64,000 nucleotides of DNA from CAWEFA01 sp963851385 (GTDB taxonomy: Bacteria > Bacteroidota > Bacteroidia > Bacteroidales > DTGW01): contig CAWKPE010000021.1 of NCBI GenBank assembly GCA_963851385.1, forward strand, positions 62,001 through 126,000, read 5' to 3'. The notes below the pieces were generated by a model that worked only from the letters and a program-made list of their open reading frames with translations, searched no databases and was not told where the DNA came from. The position numbers were made by a program, and so were the translations under genes. Below are positions 9,436-19,477 of this stretch, piece by piece; the stretch's first letter is position 1, and every line of letters begins with the position of its first letter.

Positions 9436-10443
9436 TTATTTGTACAAATCACTCTCCTTAATAAAACCATCTGCAATTACAGTAGTTTTAAGATTGGTAC
9501 TATCAACCACAATTGGATCTAAAAGAATTGTAGGAACATCCTGCTTTCCATTAAATGTTTTCGTGACATTCGATGATATTTGTTCTTTATGCAATAACTT
9601 TATACATAAGTTAGCAGCTTCATAAGCAAGATTTCGTACGGACTTATAAATTGTCATGGTTTGATATCCTTTAACTATGTTCTGGCAAGCAGCAAGTTCA
9701 GCATCCTGGCCGGTAACAACAATCTGACCGGGTGCAATATTGTAATCTTTAAACAATTCTATTACACCTGTTGACATGCCGTCATATGATGATAAAATGG
9801 CATCTGGAAAATTACCAGATAAATCAAAAAATTTTTTCATGATAAACTTTGCATTTTCACCTGACCAGTCTTCAACATAAACATCATAAACAATTTTAAT
9901 TTTACCCGAATTTATCGAAGGTGCAAGTGCATCTAGCTGGCCTTTTTTCACCCATACCGCATTTTGATCGGCTTTATCGCCACACAGGAGAAAATATTTT
10001 CCCTCTGGTTTAATTTTAAGGGCATAATCAGCCATAAGCTTACCTACTTTTACATTATCAAATGTCAGGAAAAAATCCAAGTCGCAATTTCTTATAAGTC
10101 GATCATATGCAATTACCGGGACATTATGATCATGTGCATCCCGAATAATAGCAGCAGCAGTATTAAGATTTAATGGATTTACTACCAATACTTTTGCACC
10201 TTGATCAATGAGTTCGCTTGCCTGGTTAATCTGCTTTTGAGCATCATAGTCGGCAGAAGTTATTAAAGCTTCGCCTCCAAGTTCTTTAATTTTTTCACTA
10301 AAATATAATTTTTCTTTAAGGAACCTGTTTGCTACCATGTTAGGAAATAAAAAACCAACTTTCAACTGGTTTTGATTTTTACATGATAATAACATAATAA
10401 TTAAACTCAGCAAACAAGAACAATATGAAATCTTTTTTTTCAT
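9436..10443 (-). CDS. Sugar-binding lipoprotein, XylF/LacI-like periplasmic type
   Basis: A 335-residue type I periplasmic-binding protein. The lipobox IMLLSCKNQ implies a lipid-anchored mature protein. The fold follows XylF: VGFLFPNMVANRFLKEK, VLVVNPLNLNTAAAIIRDA, VPVIAYDRLIRNCDLDFFLTFDN, YFLLCGDKADQNA, AILSSYDGMSTGVIEL and IVVTGQDAELAACQNI, close to the D-xylose-binding pattern. No permease or ATPase gene is adjacent, so it is either an orphan receptor or feeds a transporter encoded elsewhere. The ligand is probably xylose or a related sugar. Confidence 0.8.
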   Translation of the reverse strand: MKKKISYCSCLLSLIIMLLSCKNQNQLKVGFLFPNMVANRFLKEKLYFSEKIKELGGEALITSADYDAQKQINQASELIDQGAKVLVVNPLNLNTAAAIIRDAHDHNVPVIAYDRLIRNCDLDFFLTFDNVKVGKLMADYALKIKPEGKYFLLCGDKADQNAVWVKKGQLDALAPSINSGKIKIVYDVYVEDWSGENAKFIMKKFFDLSGNFPDAILSSYDGMSTGVIELFKDYNIAPGQIVVTGQDAELAACQNIVKGYQTMTIYKSVRNLAYEAANLCIKLLHKEQISSNVTKTFNGKQDVPTILLDPIVVDSTNLKTTVIADGFIKESDLYK

Positions 10444-10538
10444 GATTTTATTCTTTTGTTTAATTGCTATTTATTCGCAATTTAAATATTTTTATCAAAA
10501 TCATCTTATTAAAACACAATTCTTCATGAGGATTTATG

Positions 10539-11891
10539 TTAATTAATTTTTGAATTTGGGCAATTACACAACAAATCAGTTTTTTCAATTACATCTTTCC
10601 ATATTGGATAAATTGAACTTATATCCTTTCTGTAAATCTTTAGTTTTAATTGTTGTTTGAAATCTTTATATTTTTGAAAGTATCTGTATGCAAATTCTCC
10701 CAGTAAAGCAAGGCCTGAAAGTACCAGCAGTTGAATTAATATATTATGTTCTATTAATGAAATAAGTACCCATAAAATACCATAATAAACAGGAAACAAT
10801 AGGGCAGTTACTGTAAGTTTTATTGAACTGTGAAATTGAGTATCTTCAATTTTATTGTTAATGATTCTAGGAAACCGAATTAATCCAATATTGACAATAT
10901 AACCGAATGCAAATAATGGGAAAGAAATTATGAACAACACGCTTTTGAGAATTAATGCTTTGTTTCCATTTGGTTTTTTAAATAGTGTTTCTGGAGAAAG
11001 TTTCAAGACATCCATTTTAATATGTAAAATTGAAATATCATCTTTCAAATCATATAGTAATTCAGAATTGGCCTGGTATTCCTTGTTACAGATATCTGTG
11101 AACCATTTGTCAGCAAGATATCTGTGCCACGGATTTTGATTGTTATATCCCAGCTTTCTTATAGCAAAAGAACGGTACAGTTGCCTCAAATAATCGACAG
11201 TTTCATAAAGGTCTCCGCAATCAATATGAATCATCAGCTTTTTTATTTCAAGAGTTAATTTTTCCCTTAGTTCGTTTAAAGTTTCTGCCGGATTGACATT
11301 ATTTGATTCCGAATAATAACTGACATCAACAGGCTTTCCAAATTGTATGATAATTTGGCTACGGAATGAAGTATAATTTGAATAGTCAATTCCAACCGGC
11401 ACAATTAATGGAGGTGATTCAGGAAGTTTTTCAGCAGCTGACAATGCTATGCGAAAAGCACCTTTCAATAATGGTTTTAAAAAATGTCTGCTACCGTGAG
11501 TACCTTCAGGCATAAGGCAGAGCACTTTTTTATTTCTTAAAACATCAATGGCTTCATCAAATATAATATTATTCTTTTCGAGATTTTCGAAGCCGTCACG
11601 TAGCCTGTATATAGGCATTATCTTCAGGAATCTGAATATTTTAGCCTGCCACTTTTTTTCAAAAATATCAGCTCTTGCCATAAATATTGTTTGTCCCGGA
11701 ACGGTGCAAACTATTATTAAAGCATCCATGAAAGCGTTTTGATGATTTGGAGCTAAAATAACAGGAGAATTCAGAGGTACATTTTCTAAACCCTTAATTA
11801 CAATTTTGTCATAAAAAAGTTTGTGCGCAATTTTTACATAGTACCAACCAATTTTGTAACATAATGACCAATGATGAATTTTTCTTATCAT
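10539..11891 (-). CDS. PlsC-type 1-acylglycerol-phosphate acyltransferase family membrane protein
   Basis: A 450-residue protein with an N-terminal acyltransferase domain. The catalytic NHQNAFMD (NHxxxxD, about residue 50) and the second block CLMPEGTHGSRH are present, with PVGIDYSNYT further on. The C-terminal third carries several hydrophobic segments (SVLFIISFPLFAFGYIV, LTVTALLFPVYYGILWVLI). That fits the long glycerophospholipid/lipid acyltransferases found in Bacteroidota. It probably acylates a lysophospholipid or amino-acid lipid at the inner membrane; the acceptor is not evident. It is transcribed alone. Confidence 0.85.
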   Translation of the reverse strand: MIRKIHHWSLCYKIGWYYVKIAHKLFYDKIVIKGLENVPLNSPVILAPNHQNAFMDALIIVCTVPGQTIFMARADIFEKKWQAKIFRFLKIMPIYRLRDGFENLEKNNIIFDEAIDVLRNKKVLCLMPEGTHGSRHFLKPLLKGAFRIALSAAEKLPESPPLIVPVGIDYSNYTSFRSQIIIQFGKPVDVSYYSESNNVNPAETLNELREKLTLEIKKLMIHIDCGDLYETVDYLRQLYRSFAIRKLGYNNQNPWHRYLADKWFTDICNKEYQANSELLYDLKDDISILHIKMDVLKLSPETLFKKPNGNKALILKSVLFIISFPLFAFGYIVNIGLIRFPRIINNKIEDTQFHSSIKLTVTALLFPVYYGILWVLISLIEHNILIQLLVLSGLALLGEFAYRYFQKYKDFKQQLKLKIYRKDISSIYPIWKDVIEKTDLLCNCPNSKIN

Positions 11892-11991
11892 GAGACTAAT
11901 TTAGCCATTAGAATTAAATAATTACCATCTTATAACATTTAAAAAATAAAAATATTAAATTAGAACATTACTGAATTATAATAGAAAATAT

Positions 11992-12525
11992 ATGAAAGAA
12001 CAATTTATGGAAATTGATATTAAAAATTTAACAGGTAATGTCTTTCAAATGTTCGATGATGAATGGATGCTGATTACGGCCGGAACAAAAGAATCGTTTA
12101 ACATGATGACAGCGAGTTGGGGCACTTTTGGAATATTATGGAACAAGCCTGTTGCTATTGTATTTATCAGGCCGCAAAGGCACACTCTTAGTTTTGTTAA
12201 TAAAAACAACCAATTTACAATGTCATTTTTTCCCGGGAAATACAGGCACATATTGAATTATTGCGGACAGCATTCCGGCAGGTCAGTTGATAAAGTTAAA
12301 GAAACGGGACTGATTCCCATGTTTACACCATCAGGAAGTATTTCTTTTGAGCAGGCACGTTTGATTGTAGAATGTCGTAAAATATATTCGGATGATATTA
12401 AAGCAGAAAAGTTTATTGATAAAGATATTATTAACACAATTTATCCAACCAAAGATTTTCACCGGATGTTTATAGGAGAAATTATTCACTGTTTTAACCT
12501 GAATGAAATTCAAACAAAAAAATAG
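11992..12525 (+). CDS. Flavin reductase-like (flavoredoxin) FMN-binding protein
   Basis: A 177-residue split-barrel protein. Conserved blocks are AGTKESFNMMTASWGTFGIL, AIVFIRPQRHTLSFV and FTMSFFPGKYRHILNYCG, the usual flavin reductase domain pattern for FMN binding. It may act as a small flavin reductase or electron-transfer flavoprotein. A second ATG five codons downstream could be the start. Its 3' end overlaps the DCC-family thiol protein by 23 bases, so the two are probably co-expressed and both may handle redox chemistry. Confidence 0.87.
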   Translation: MKEQFMEIDIKNLTGNVFQMFDDEWMLITAGTKESFNMMTASWGTFGILWNKPVAIVFIRPQRHTLSFVNKNNQFTMSFFPGKYRHILNYCGQHSGRSVDKVKETGLIPMFTPSGSISFEQARLIVECRKIYSDDIKAEKFIDKDIINTIYPTKDFHRMFIGEIIHCFNLNEIQTKK

Positions 12526-12946
12526 TATTTCTGAAAATAAATTAAGTATTGTTTTTTTTGACGGCTATTGCGGACTTTGCGACAGACTGGTTGATTATTT
12601 ATTGAAAAAAGACAAGAAAAAAAAGTTGCATTTTGCATCAAGGCAATCAGAATTTGCCAAAAAATTCATGAATGAGAATTTGATACTATCAGATATTGAT
12701 ACTGTAATCTTTTTTAAATCAGGAAACTTATACATGAAATCTTCAGCTATTATAAGAGTAATAAGCCAGTTGGATGGTATTTGGAAACTCAGTTTGATTT
12801 TATTAGTTATTCCTGCTTTTCTAAGAAATATTATTTATGATTGGATTTCAAAAAAAAGATATTTGTGGTTTGGAAAGAAAGATACCTGTTATTTACCACG
12901 ATCAGAATTCAAAAATTTGTTTTATGATAATATGGAAAAACAGTAA
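12503..12946 (+). CDS. DCC-family thiol-disulfide oxidoreductase (DUF393)
   Basis: A 147-residue protein. It has the family-defining FFDGYCGLCDRLVDYLL near the N-terminus, with the CxxC pair, and RDKKK/ASRQS-type residues after it. The C-terminal WISKKRYLWFGKKDTC block is typical, with a short hydrophobic helix (ILLVIPAFLRNIIYDWI). The family is named for its Asp-Cys-Cys motif and is predicted to reduce disulfides. The start overlaps the flavin reductase gene, suggesting a two-gene unit. Confidence 0.85.
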   Translation: MKFKQKNSISENKLSIVFFDGYCGLCDRLVDYLLKKDKKKKLHFASRQSEFAKKFMNENLILSDIDTVIFFKSGNLYMKSSAIIRVISQLDGIWKLSLILLVIPAFLRNIIYDWISKKRYLWFGKKDTCYLPRSEFKNLFYDNMEKQ

Positions 12947-12954
12947 TTCCCATA

Positions 12955-13446
12955 CTAAATTTCTTGACTATTTTCTTCTTGTTTTTTATAACTTGCTGAT
13001 AAAAGCGAAAGTAAATTACTAAAGCTATTCATTGATTCCAAAGTGTCTTGTGATATTTCCTTTTTTGAAAGTTTTAATAACAACAGGGAATACAAGGCAT
13101 TCAGACATATTTCTATATCATTATTGGATTGGTTGTCACTTTTGGTCCGGAATAATTCAATATTCGGTTTAGCAGCATTATAATATTTTAGATAATTCTG
13201 ATTTTTAACTGTATTTTTTAAAAGATTTAAATGAAGATTATTTAATTCATCTATCAATTTATAAATAAATTGAAAATGCCCTGAAGCTGTAATCTTCTCA
13301 CGAATCATTGCATGAATCAAATCCTGGTACCAGTCAGAAATTTCACGGATGAGAGTAGCGTCAGCTTTGTAACCTGAAATGAGTTTCTGCTGCACAATTG
13401 TATATTCAAAATTGCATGCACGAATCAAATCTTCGATATGCCACAT
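12955..13446 (-). CDS. DUF4924 family protein
   Basis: A 163-residue all-helical cytoplasmic protein found across Bacteroidales, of unknown function. The N-terminus IEDLIRACNFEY and the central VEISDWYQDLI-like and EICLNALYSLLLLKLSKKEIS segments fit the DUF4924 pattern as I remember it. There is no signal peptide and no catalytic motif. It is convergent with the DCC gene. A short gap separates it from hslR upstream. Confidence 0.65.
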   Translation of the reverse strand: MWHIEDLIRACNFEYTIVQQKLISGYKADATLIREISDWYQDLIHAMIREKITASGHFQFIYKLIDELNNLHLNLLKNTVKNQNYLKYYNAAKPNIELFRTKSDNQSNNDIEICLNALYSLLLLKLSKKEISQDTLESMNSFSNLLSLLSASYKKQEENSQEI

Positions 13447-13537
13447 ATATAGAATGTACTCAGCAATATTATTTTTTCGTTTCTCCCTGGCTACATATCA
13501 TTCAATAATTTGTTCAAATTTTTACTTAGCTGGATTT

Positions 13538-13925
13538 TTAAAAACATCCTTTGATTTTTTCAATTTTGCGCCGGTCTCTTTTAGTAGGACGTCCGGTTCC
13601 CGGATCACGTTGGAAATTGTTGTTCAACCTTGTTATTTCCCGCTTTGATAATTCTTCATCCGAAGTCAAGATCTTCAACAAAGTTTTTTGCAATTTGAGC
13701 AGAAACCCTGCTTTTAAGAATATCTTTGACTTTGAATGTATATATAACCGGAGGTTTTCTGACTAAAAATATTTCTCCAATTCTTACAACATGAGATGGT
13801 TTGACTGCCATTCCATTTAATAATACGCGCCCTTTAAGACATTCACCGGAAGCTTGTGACCGGGTTTTGTAAATACGCACAGCCCAAAGCCATTTGTCAA
13901 TTCTTATAAGTTCATTTACTGGCAT
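13538..13925 (-). CDS. hslR: Hsp15-like S4-domain RNA-binding protein, one frame break
   Basis: A ribosome-rescue S4 protein related to Hsp15, which binds 50S subunits carrying stalled nascent chains. The N-terminus IRIDKWLWAVRIYKTRSQA, with the S4 motif GRVLLNGMAVKPSHVVRIGE, is diagnostic. In the given frame the reading stops after EDLDFG. One base earlier the sequence continues as TSDEELSKREITRL and ends FQRDPGTGRPTKRDRRKIEK to a stop at 13540-13538, the normal basic tail. The break is near 13665 and is probably an extra base. Intact length would be about 128 residues. Confidence 0.85.
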
Positions 13926-14189
13926 GAGTTTTACTTGGTTTAATGCAAAGTTAATAATATCGCCAGATGGAAATCTTGAGATTTTAATTAAATTTCACGT
14001 TAATCAACTTTCGGTATTTTTATAGTGCAATTATTTTTAACAAATTATTTTATATGAAAGAATTTTAAGTTTTATTAGCTCTTTATTAAATTGCAGATAA
14101 TCATTTACATTTAAGTTCCTGATTTAAATACATGAATTTCTATTCATTGAAAGTAATATATTTGGTATCTTTATTTATATATCGGTTTG

Positions 14190-16166
14190 ATGAGAAAAAT
14201 TATCAATAAAAGGCCTGCATTTATTACCATTCTTATTTTATTTATCCTTGTTATTATGTATTTTATTTCGCGAGTAGTTATCATGAACTTCGCGATTAAT
14301 AAAATCAGCAATAAGTTGAAGGATAATTATAATTTGAAAATGACTTTAAATCAATATAAATTTAAAGGATTTGGAGGAATTTTATTAAATGGTATTTTAA
14401 TTTCAGATATTCATAATGATACTATAATTTATTCCGACTCTGTTTTTTTTCAAATTAAACCTTTTCCTTTGATAGCCGGTCATATCAGATTTAAAAAAGT
14501 ATTTATCAACCAGGTTAAATTCGATCTTTATGGCGATATTTTTGATAAATTATTATCTGCAAAAAAAGGAAGAAAAAATGAGCCTGAAAAAATAAATCAG
14601 GTTGATTATTCAAAAACAGTTAATCGCATCTTGTCAAATCTTTTTTCAAAAATACCAAATGAAATAATAGTGGATAGTGCCTTTTTTCATTTCAGGCGAA
14701 ACAAAATGAAGCTTACGGTTTACTGTCCGGGATTTAAAATGTCATCAAAAGAATTCGATGGAGTTATTTTTCTGACTGATTCGATTAATTATTCAAAATG
14801 CAAACTCAAAGGTTTTATCGATCAGGATTTAAAAAAAATGGATTGTTTGTTATATACTGCAAGCAAATGCCCGGTTACTCTTCCATATTTAGATCAAAAA
14901 TGGGATGTTACAATAAAATTCGATACGCTTCGATTCATTTTCAATTACCTCGGATATGAAGCAAAAAAATTAAATATTGAAGGATATTTTCAAGCAGATA
15001 ATTTTTATATTAAACATAATCGGGTTGCACCTACACCTGTAATTATAAAAAATGGAGCGGCCGATATTATTTGCAATATTGGAAACAATTATATTGAAGT
15101 TGATAGTACGTCAAAATTTGCAATAAATAATTTTGCATTGTCACCTTACTTCAGGTTTCAAAATCATGAAGGAAGGGAAATTTTGTTTCGCGTACCTTTA
15201 TTCAAGTTTGAAGCTGACAAATTATTTAAATCTTTTCCACTCGGATTGTTTACAAGTATTCGGGATATAAAATCAACAGGAAGCCTATCATTTCAGATGA
15301 ATTGTCACGTCAATTGGGATCAGCCTGACAGTGTGCATTTCTTCGCGAATTTAAATAAGGAGGATTTCAAGATAATACGTTTTGGAAATGCAAATCTGAC
15401 TTTGATGAACGACACGTTTAATTATAAAATATATGATGATGACAAGCAGGTACGAACAATTTTTGTAAGTCCTGAAAATCCAAATTATACAAAATTAGAT
15501 GAAATATCGCCCTTTTTGAGATATTCTGTTTTAACGTCTGAAGATGGTGGTTTCTTTTATCATAAAGGTTTTAGTGAAGAATCATTTAGCAATTCGATAA
15601 CTCAAAATATAAAAGAAAAGAGGTTTGCCCGTGGTGGAAGTACTATTACCATGCAACTGATAAAAAATGTTTATCTCACGCGAAACAAAACTATTTCCCG
15701 GAAACTGGAAGAGATGCTTATTGTATGGATGATTGAAAACTTTCATTTGGTAAGCAAAGAACGAATGTTTGAAGTTTATCTTAATATAATTGAATGGGGA
15801 CCGGGCATTTATGGAATAAAGCAGGCAGCCTGGTACTATTTTAAAAAAAAGCCTTCGGAACTTAATCTCCAGGAAAGTATTTTTCTGGCAAGCATAATTC
15901 CAAGTCCAAAATATTTTAAATATGCTTTTAAAGAACCTGGTAAATTGACAGAATATTATGCATGGTTTTATCAGCGGTTACCTGAAATTATGATTAGCCG
16001 GAATCAAATATTGCCTGATGATACGATTGGATTGAAACCTGAAGTTATTTTAACAGGAGAAGCGAAAGATTTTATGATAAAACCCGATTCTGTAACTCTG
16101 GATTCAATTTGCATTGAAGAACCTTTATTTTTTGAGAACCATCCGATTGAGAAAAAAAGCAATTAA
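14190..16166 (+). CDS. Monofunctional GT51 peptidoglycan glycosyltransferase with large N-terminal AsmA-like region
   Basis: A 658-residue inner-membrane protein. An N-terminal transmembrane helix (FITILILFILVIMYFI) is followed by about 390 residues of beta-rich, AsmA/DUF748-like sequence. A GT51 domain then starts near residue 440: SEDGGFFYHKG (catalytic Glu near 451), RGGSTITMQLIKNVYL and RKLEEMLIVWMIE. There is no transpeptidase domain, so it only polymerises glycan from lipid II. The ATG was chosen over an adjacent TTG. A TATATTTG element lies 25 bases upstream. The N-terminal module is longer than in E. coli MtgA and may contact lipids or partners. Confidence 0.88.
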   Translation: MRKIINKRPAFITILILFILVIMYFISRVVIMNFAINKISNKLKDNYNLKMTLNQYKFKGFGGILLNGILISDIHNDTIIYSDSVFFQIKPFPLIAGHIRFKKVFINQVKFDLYGDIFDKLLSAKKGRKNEPEKINQVDYSKTVNRILSNLFSKIPNEIIVDSAFFHFRRNKMKLTVYCPGFKMSSKEFDGVIFLTDSINYSKCKLKGFIDQDLKKMDCLLYTASKCPVTLPYLDQKWDVTIKFDTLRFIFNYLGYEAKKLNIEGYFQADNFYIKHNRVAPTPVIIKNGAADIICNIGNNYIEVDSTSKFAINNFALSPYFRFQNHEGREILFRVPLFKFEADKLFKSFPLGLFTSIRDIKSTGSLSFQMNCHVNWDQPDSVHFFANLNKEDFKIIRFGNANLTLMNDTFNYKIYDDDKQVRTIFVSPENPNYTKLDEISPFLRYSVLTSEDGGFFYHKGFSEESFSNSITQNIKEKRFARGGSTITMQLIKNVYLTRNKTISRKLEEMLIVWMIENFHLVSKERMFEVYLNIIEWGPGIYGIKQAAWYYFKKKPSELNLQESIFLASIIPSPKYFKYAFKEPGKLTEYYAWFYQRLPEIMISRNQILPDDTIGLKPEVILTGEAKDFMIKPDSVTLDSICIEEPLFFENHPIEKKSN

Positions 16167-16198
16167 TTCAAGTTGCAACTGAAGTTTATTTTTTATAC

Positions 16199-17164
16199 TT
16201 AAAAATATTTTCCCGTTATCAGATAGTTTTTCACATAGTCGTTTATACCATTTTCAAGTGAAGTAAAAGATTTATTATAACCAATACTTCTGAGTTTTGA
16301 AATATTTGCTTTTGTGAAATATTGATATTTATCTCTGATATTAATAGGAGTATCAATAAATTCAATTTTTTCCGGAACTTCCATAGTATGAAACATATTT
16401 CTTGCCAAATCGAGAAAAGAATGTGTCATACCAGTTCCAAGATTATAAATACCTGAATTTTTTCTGTGGTGCATTAAAAATAGTATTACATCAGATACAT
16501 CTTTTACATAAACGAAGTCACGCAATTGTTCTCCGTCTTTGTATGCAGGATTGTGTGAGCGGAACAATTTGATTTTTCCGGTATTCTTAATCTGGTTATA
16601 GGAATGAAATATTACCGAAGCCATATAGTCTTTATGATATTCATTAGGACCATATACATTGAAGAATTTCAAACCGACCCAAAAATAAGGTTTACGTTCC
16701 TGCTTTATTGCCCACTTGTCGAACTCATTTTTTGATTCCCCATAGGGATTCAAAGGTTTTAAAAACTCAATGATGTTGTGATTATCTTCGTAGCCCAGTT
16801 CACCAGCACCGTAGGTTGCAGCTGATGATGCATAAATCAATGGCAGTCCAAATTCAACACATAGTTTCCAAACTTCCTGGGAATATACAAAATTCAATTC
16901 ATCGAAAATACTTTTATCAAATTCAGTAGTGTCGGTGCGTGCTCCAATATGAAATACAAATTGAACAAAACGATGGTTTTCTTTTAACCACTGAAAAAAT
17001 TCTTTTCTGTCAACTTTATCAGTAAATATTTTATTTTCGTAATTCGACAATTTAGTTGAATCGGAAAAATCATCAACCAGGATAATATCTTTATACCTGG
17101 CCTGGTTAAGTGAACCGACCAGATTGCTTCCAATGAAACCTGCAGAACCTGTAACAACTATCAT
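16199..17164 (-). CDS. hldD: ADP-L-glycero-D-manno-heptose 6-epimerase
   Basis: A short-chain NAD(P)-dependent epimerase that makes ADP-L-glycero-beta-D-manno-heptose for the lipopolysaccharide core. The Rossmann motif TGSAGFIGSNL is at the N-terminus. The catalytic region has YASSAATYG and YGESKNEFDKW (YxxxK), and FVYVKDVSDVILFLM is the late family block. Starting at the ATG at 17164 gives 321 residues, the usual length; a TTG nine codons upstream was rejected. It is transcribed alone, convergent with the GT51 gene. The rest of the heptose pathway is not in the window. Confidence 0.88.
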   Translation of the reverse strand: MIVVTGSAGFIGSNLVGSLNQARYKDIILVDDFSDSTKLSNYENKIFTDKVDRKEFFQWLKENHRFVQFVFHIGARTDTTEFDKSIFDELNFVYSQEVWKLCVEFGLPLIYASSAATYGAGELGYEDNHNIIEFLKPLNPYGESKNEFDKWAIKQERKPYFWVGLKFFNVYGPNEYHKDYMASVIFHSYNQIKNTGKIKLFRSHNPAYKDGEQLRDFVYVKDVSDVILFLMHHRKNSGIYNLGTGMTHSFLDLARNMFHTMEVPEKIEFIDTPINIRDKYQYFTKANISKLRSIGYNKSFTSLENGINDYVKNYLITGKYF

Positions 17165-17440
17165 TGAAGTATATTCAGAGATTGGAGACAAAGATAAAAA
17201 AAACGAGTAGTTCTATTGTTTATAATGTAAAATGATTTTTGTTATTGAATCGAAGAATTTTTATTTAAAGAAGTTTCAAATTATTTCTTTACCTTTGTTT
17301 GCTAGAATAGCTGGAATTAAGAATAGCCGTTTATTTTTAGTTTTCTCCCTCTCTTTCCAGAGTAAATCCTGAAAATTTTCAGCTACACTTAAAACCTCAT
17401 TATAAATTATTAAATTATAAATTTTTAACTTTTATCTTTT

Positions 17441-17734
17441 ATGAACATTTTCGTAGCACAATTGAATTTCAGGATTAACAGTGATTACCTGAAAGAGATT
17501 TTTGATGAGTATGGTGAAGTAACTTCAGCCAAAGTGATAACAGATCAGTCAACCGGTAGATCTAAAGGTTATGGTTTTGTAGAAATGCCTGATGAAAAAG
17601 AAGCTCTTAATGCAATTGAAGAATTAAATGGTGCTGAAGTTGAGGGCAAGACAATTGTAGTTAAAAAGGCAAATCCCAAATCAGATTCAAACAACAGAGA
17701 ATCCAGGCGTGGTAACAGGAACTCAAGAAATTAA
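17441..17734 (+). CDS. RRM-domain RNA-binding protein
   Basis: A 97-residue single RNA-recognition-motif protein. RNP2 is IFVAQL (residues 3-8) and RNP1 is KGYGFVEM (42-49), with the aromatic residues that stack on RNA. A short basic Arg/Ser/Asn tail ends RRGNRNSRN. Such proteins act as RNA chaperones or cold-shock factors in Bacteroidota. A TACCTTTG element near 17290 would give a leader of about 140 bases, which is common for cold-regulated genes, but I saw no -33 match. A strong terminator follows. Confidence 0.9.
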   Translation: MNIFVAQLNFRINSDYLKEIFDEYGEVTSAKVITDQSTGRSKGYGFVEMPDEKEALNAIEELNGAEVEGKTIVVKKANPKSDSNNRESRRGNRNSRN

Positions 17735-17843
17735 TCAATCCCACCTTTATTGTAAAATCGTAATTATCTCACTAAATTCTCTGGAACTGCAATGTAATTT
17801 TTAAACACTTGTCATTGTAAAAAGATTTACCATCTTGTATAGT

Positions 17844-17870
17844 AAAAACCCCGCTGTTACGGGGTTTTTT
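17844..17870 (+). terminator. Intrinsic terminator after the RRM gene
   Basis: A 10-bp stem AAAAACCCCG/CGGGGTTTTT with loop CTGTTA is followed by a T-run. It can work in both directions, between the RRM gene and the convergent degP-like gene. The stem is almost the same as that of the terminator at 21426-21454. Confidence 0.88.
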
Positions 17871-17871
17871 A

Positions 17872-18025
17872 CTAACTAAACTAACTAAACTAACTAAACT
17901 AACTAAACTAACTAAACTAACTAAACTAACTAAACTAACTAAACTAACTAAACTAACTAAACTAACTAAACTAACTAAACTAACTAAACTAACTAAACTA
18001 ACTAAACTAACTAAACTAACTAAAC
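17872..18025. repeat. Minisatellite: 17 tandem copies of CTAACTAAA
   Basis: A perfect 9-bp tandem array (154 bases, about 17.1 units) starts one base after the terminator T-run and stops 22 bases before the degP-like stop codon. The repeat contains stop codons in two of three frames on each strand. Copy number may be unreliable if reads slipped. Confidence 0.97.
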
Positions 18026-18047
18026 AGTATAATGTTTCAGAAGAATC

Positions 18048-19477
18048 TTATAAGCCAAACGCATAATATGCTATAACTCCGTTTGGATATATACCTTCAA
18101 TATATAAACCACCGTGCGTATTGTTTAAAATATTTTTAACATCATTTACTGAATTAACCTCATTATTATTCATACGGGTAATAATAAATCCTTCTTCAAC
18201 TCCGGCTTTACTAAACTTACCTGATCTGAGTTCAGATATCTTTACACCGTATTTTATACCAAGCTGTTGTTTTTCCTTTGTTGTAAGTTCTGAAAATTTT
18301 GCTCCCATTATAGTTAAATCAGATGAAGCCTTTGAAAGATCTGGTCACATTTTCCAGACTTTTAAGTATGGCAGTATATGTTTGTTCTTTATTATCGCGT
18401 AATATAGTTACTGTTACTTTATCATTTGGATTGTACTTGCTGAGTTCTTCCTGGAGCGCAGAAGTATTTTCAGTTTGTATATTATTTATTTTTATAATTA
18501 CATCACCTTCTTTAATGCCGGCATCTTTGGCAGCTCCGTCATTTCTCACGTCACTTACATAAACACCTTCGGTAACCGGAAGATTATGCTGTTTTGCAAC
18601 TTCAGCATTTACATCAATTGGAGTAATTCCAAGGATTGCTCTCTGTACCTTACCATAAGTTTTCAAATCTTCAATTACTTTTTTAACAATGGAAGAGGGT
18701 ACAGCAAAAGAATTGCCCGAGTAACCTCCAGTAGGAGACATAATAGCTGTAGTAATACCAATAAGTTCGCCTTTTATATTTACAAGAGCACCACCACTGT
18801 TTCCCGGATTTAAAGCTGCATCGGTTTGCAAAAATGATTCAATTTTATAATTTCCACTAAGAATGCCGAGATTACGTGCCTTGGCACTAATTATACCGGC
18901 TGTAACAGTCGATGTAAGGTTATAAGGATTAATTACAGCGAGAACCCATTCTCCTAATTTCATGTCGTCGGAATTTCCAAAAGGAATAAAAGCAAGATTT
19001 TTTGCATCAATTTTCAGTAATGCAATATCGGTGCTGGGATCAGCAGCTACAAGTTGTGCATCAAATTCACGATTATCATTTAGTGTAACTGCAATGGTTT
19101 CAGCTCCTTTAATTACGTGATTGTTGGTTACTATATAACCATCGGGCGAAATAATTACTCCTGAACCAAAACCAATAACAGGTTCTGATCGGGTAATATT
19201 TCCATCACCATAAAAAAATTCATACAGCGGATTTGAATAGGTAGTTTCAATTTTCGATTTTGTTCGTACATGTACAACTGCAGGAACAGTCTGTTGTGCC
19301 GCATACGTCAAATCCACAGGTTGTTCATTATTTCCAGGATATGATGTAAAATGTACGGGCTGAAAAGGATTTTGATATATAACCTGTTTATTATCGAAAA
19401 ATTTGAATATGAAATAACTGCTATTAATCCGCCCAATAAGGCAGAAATTAATAATGTCGAAAATCTTTGTGTTCTCA
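18048..19477 (-). CDS. DegP/HtrA-type periplasmic serine protease, two frame breaks
   Basis: A trypsin-like protease with two PDZ domains that degrades or refolds envelope proteins. Motifs for the catalytic triad are TNNHVI (His), STDIALL (Asp) and NPGNSGGALVN (Ser). PDZ1 contains DVRNDGAAKDAGIKEGDVI, and PDZ2 ends in YFEGIYP-like sequence before the stop. The ATG at 19477 gives the N-terminal anchor MRTQRFSTLLISALLGGLIA. Breaks lie near 19395 (before KFFDNKQVIY) and near 18325 (between SFK and SSDLTIMGAKF). Conserved sequence continues across both. It is an intact gene of about 475 residues if these are sequence errors. Confidence 0.88.

Noticed and set aside
17872..18025. CRISPR-like array
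   Set aside because: Units are 9 bp and contiguous with no spacers; it is a minisatellite.
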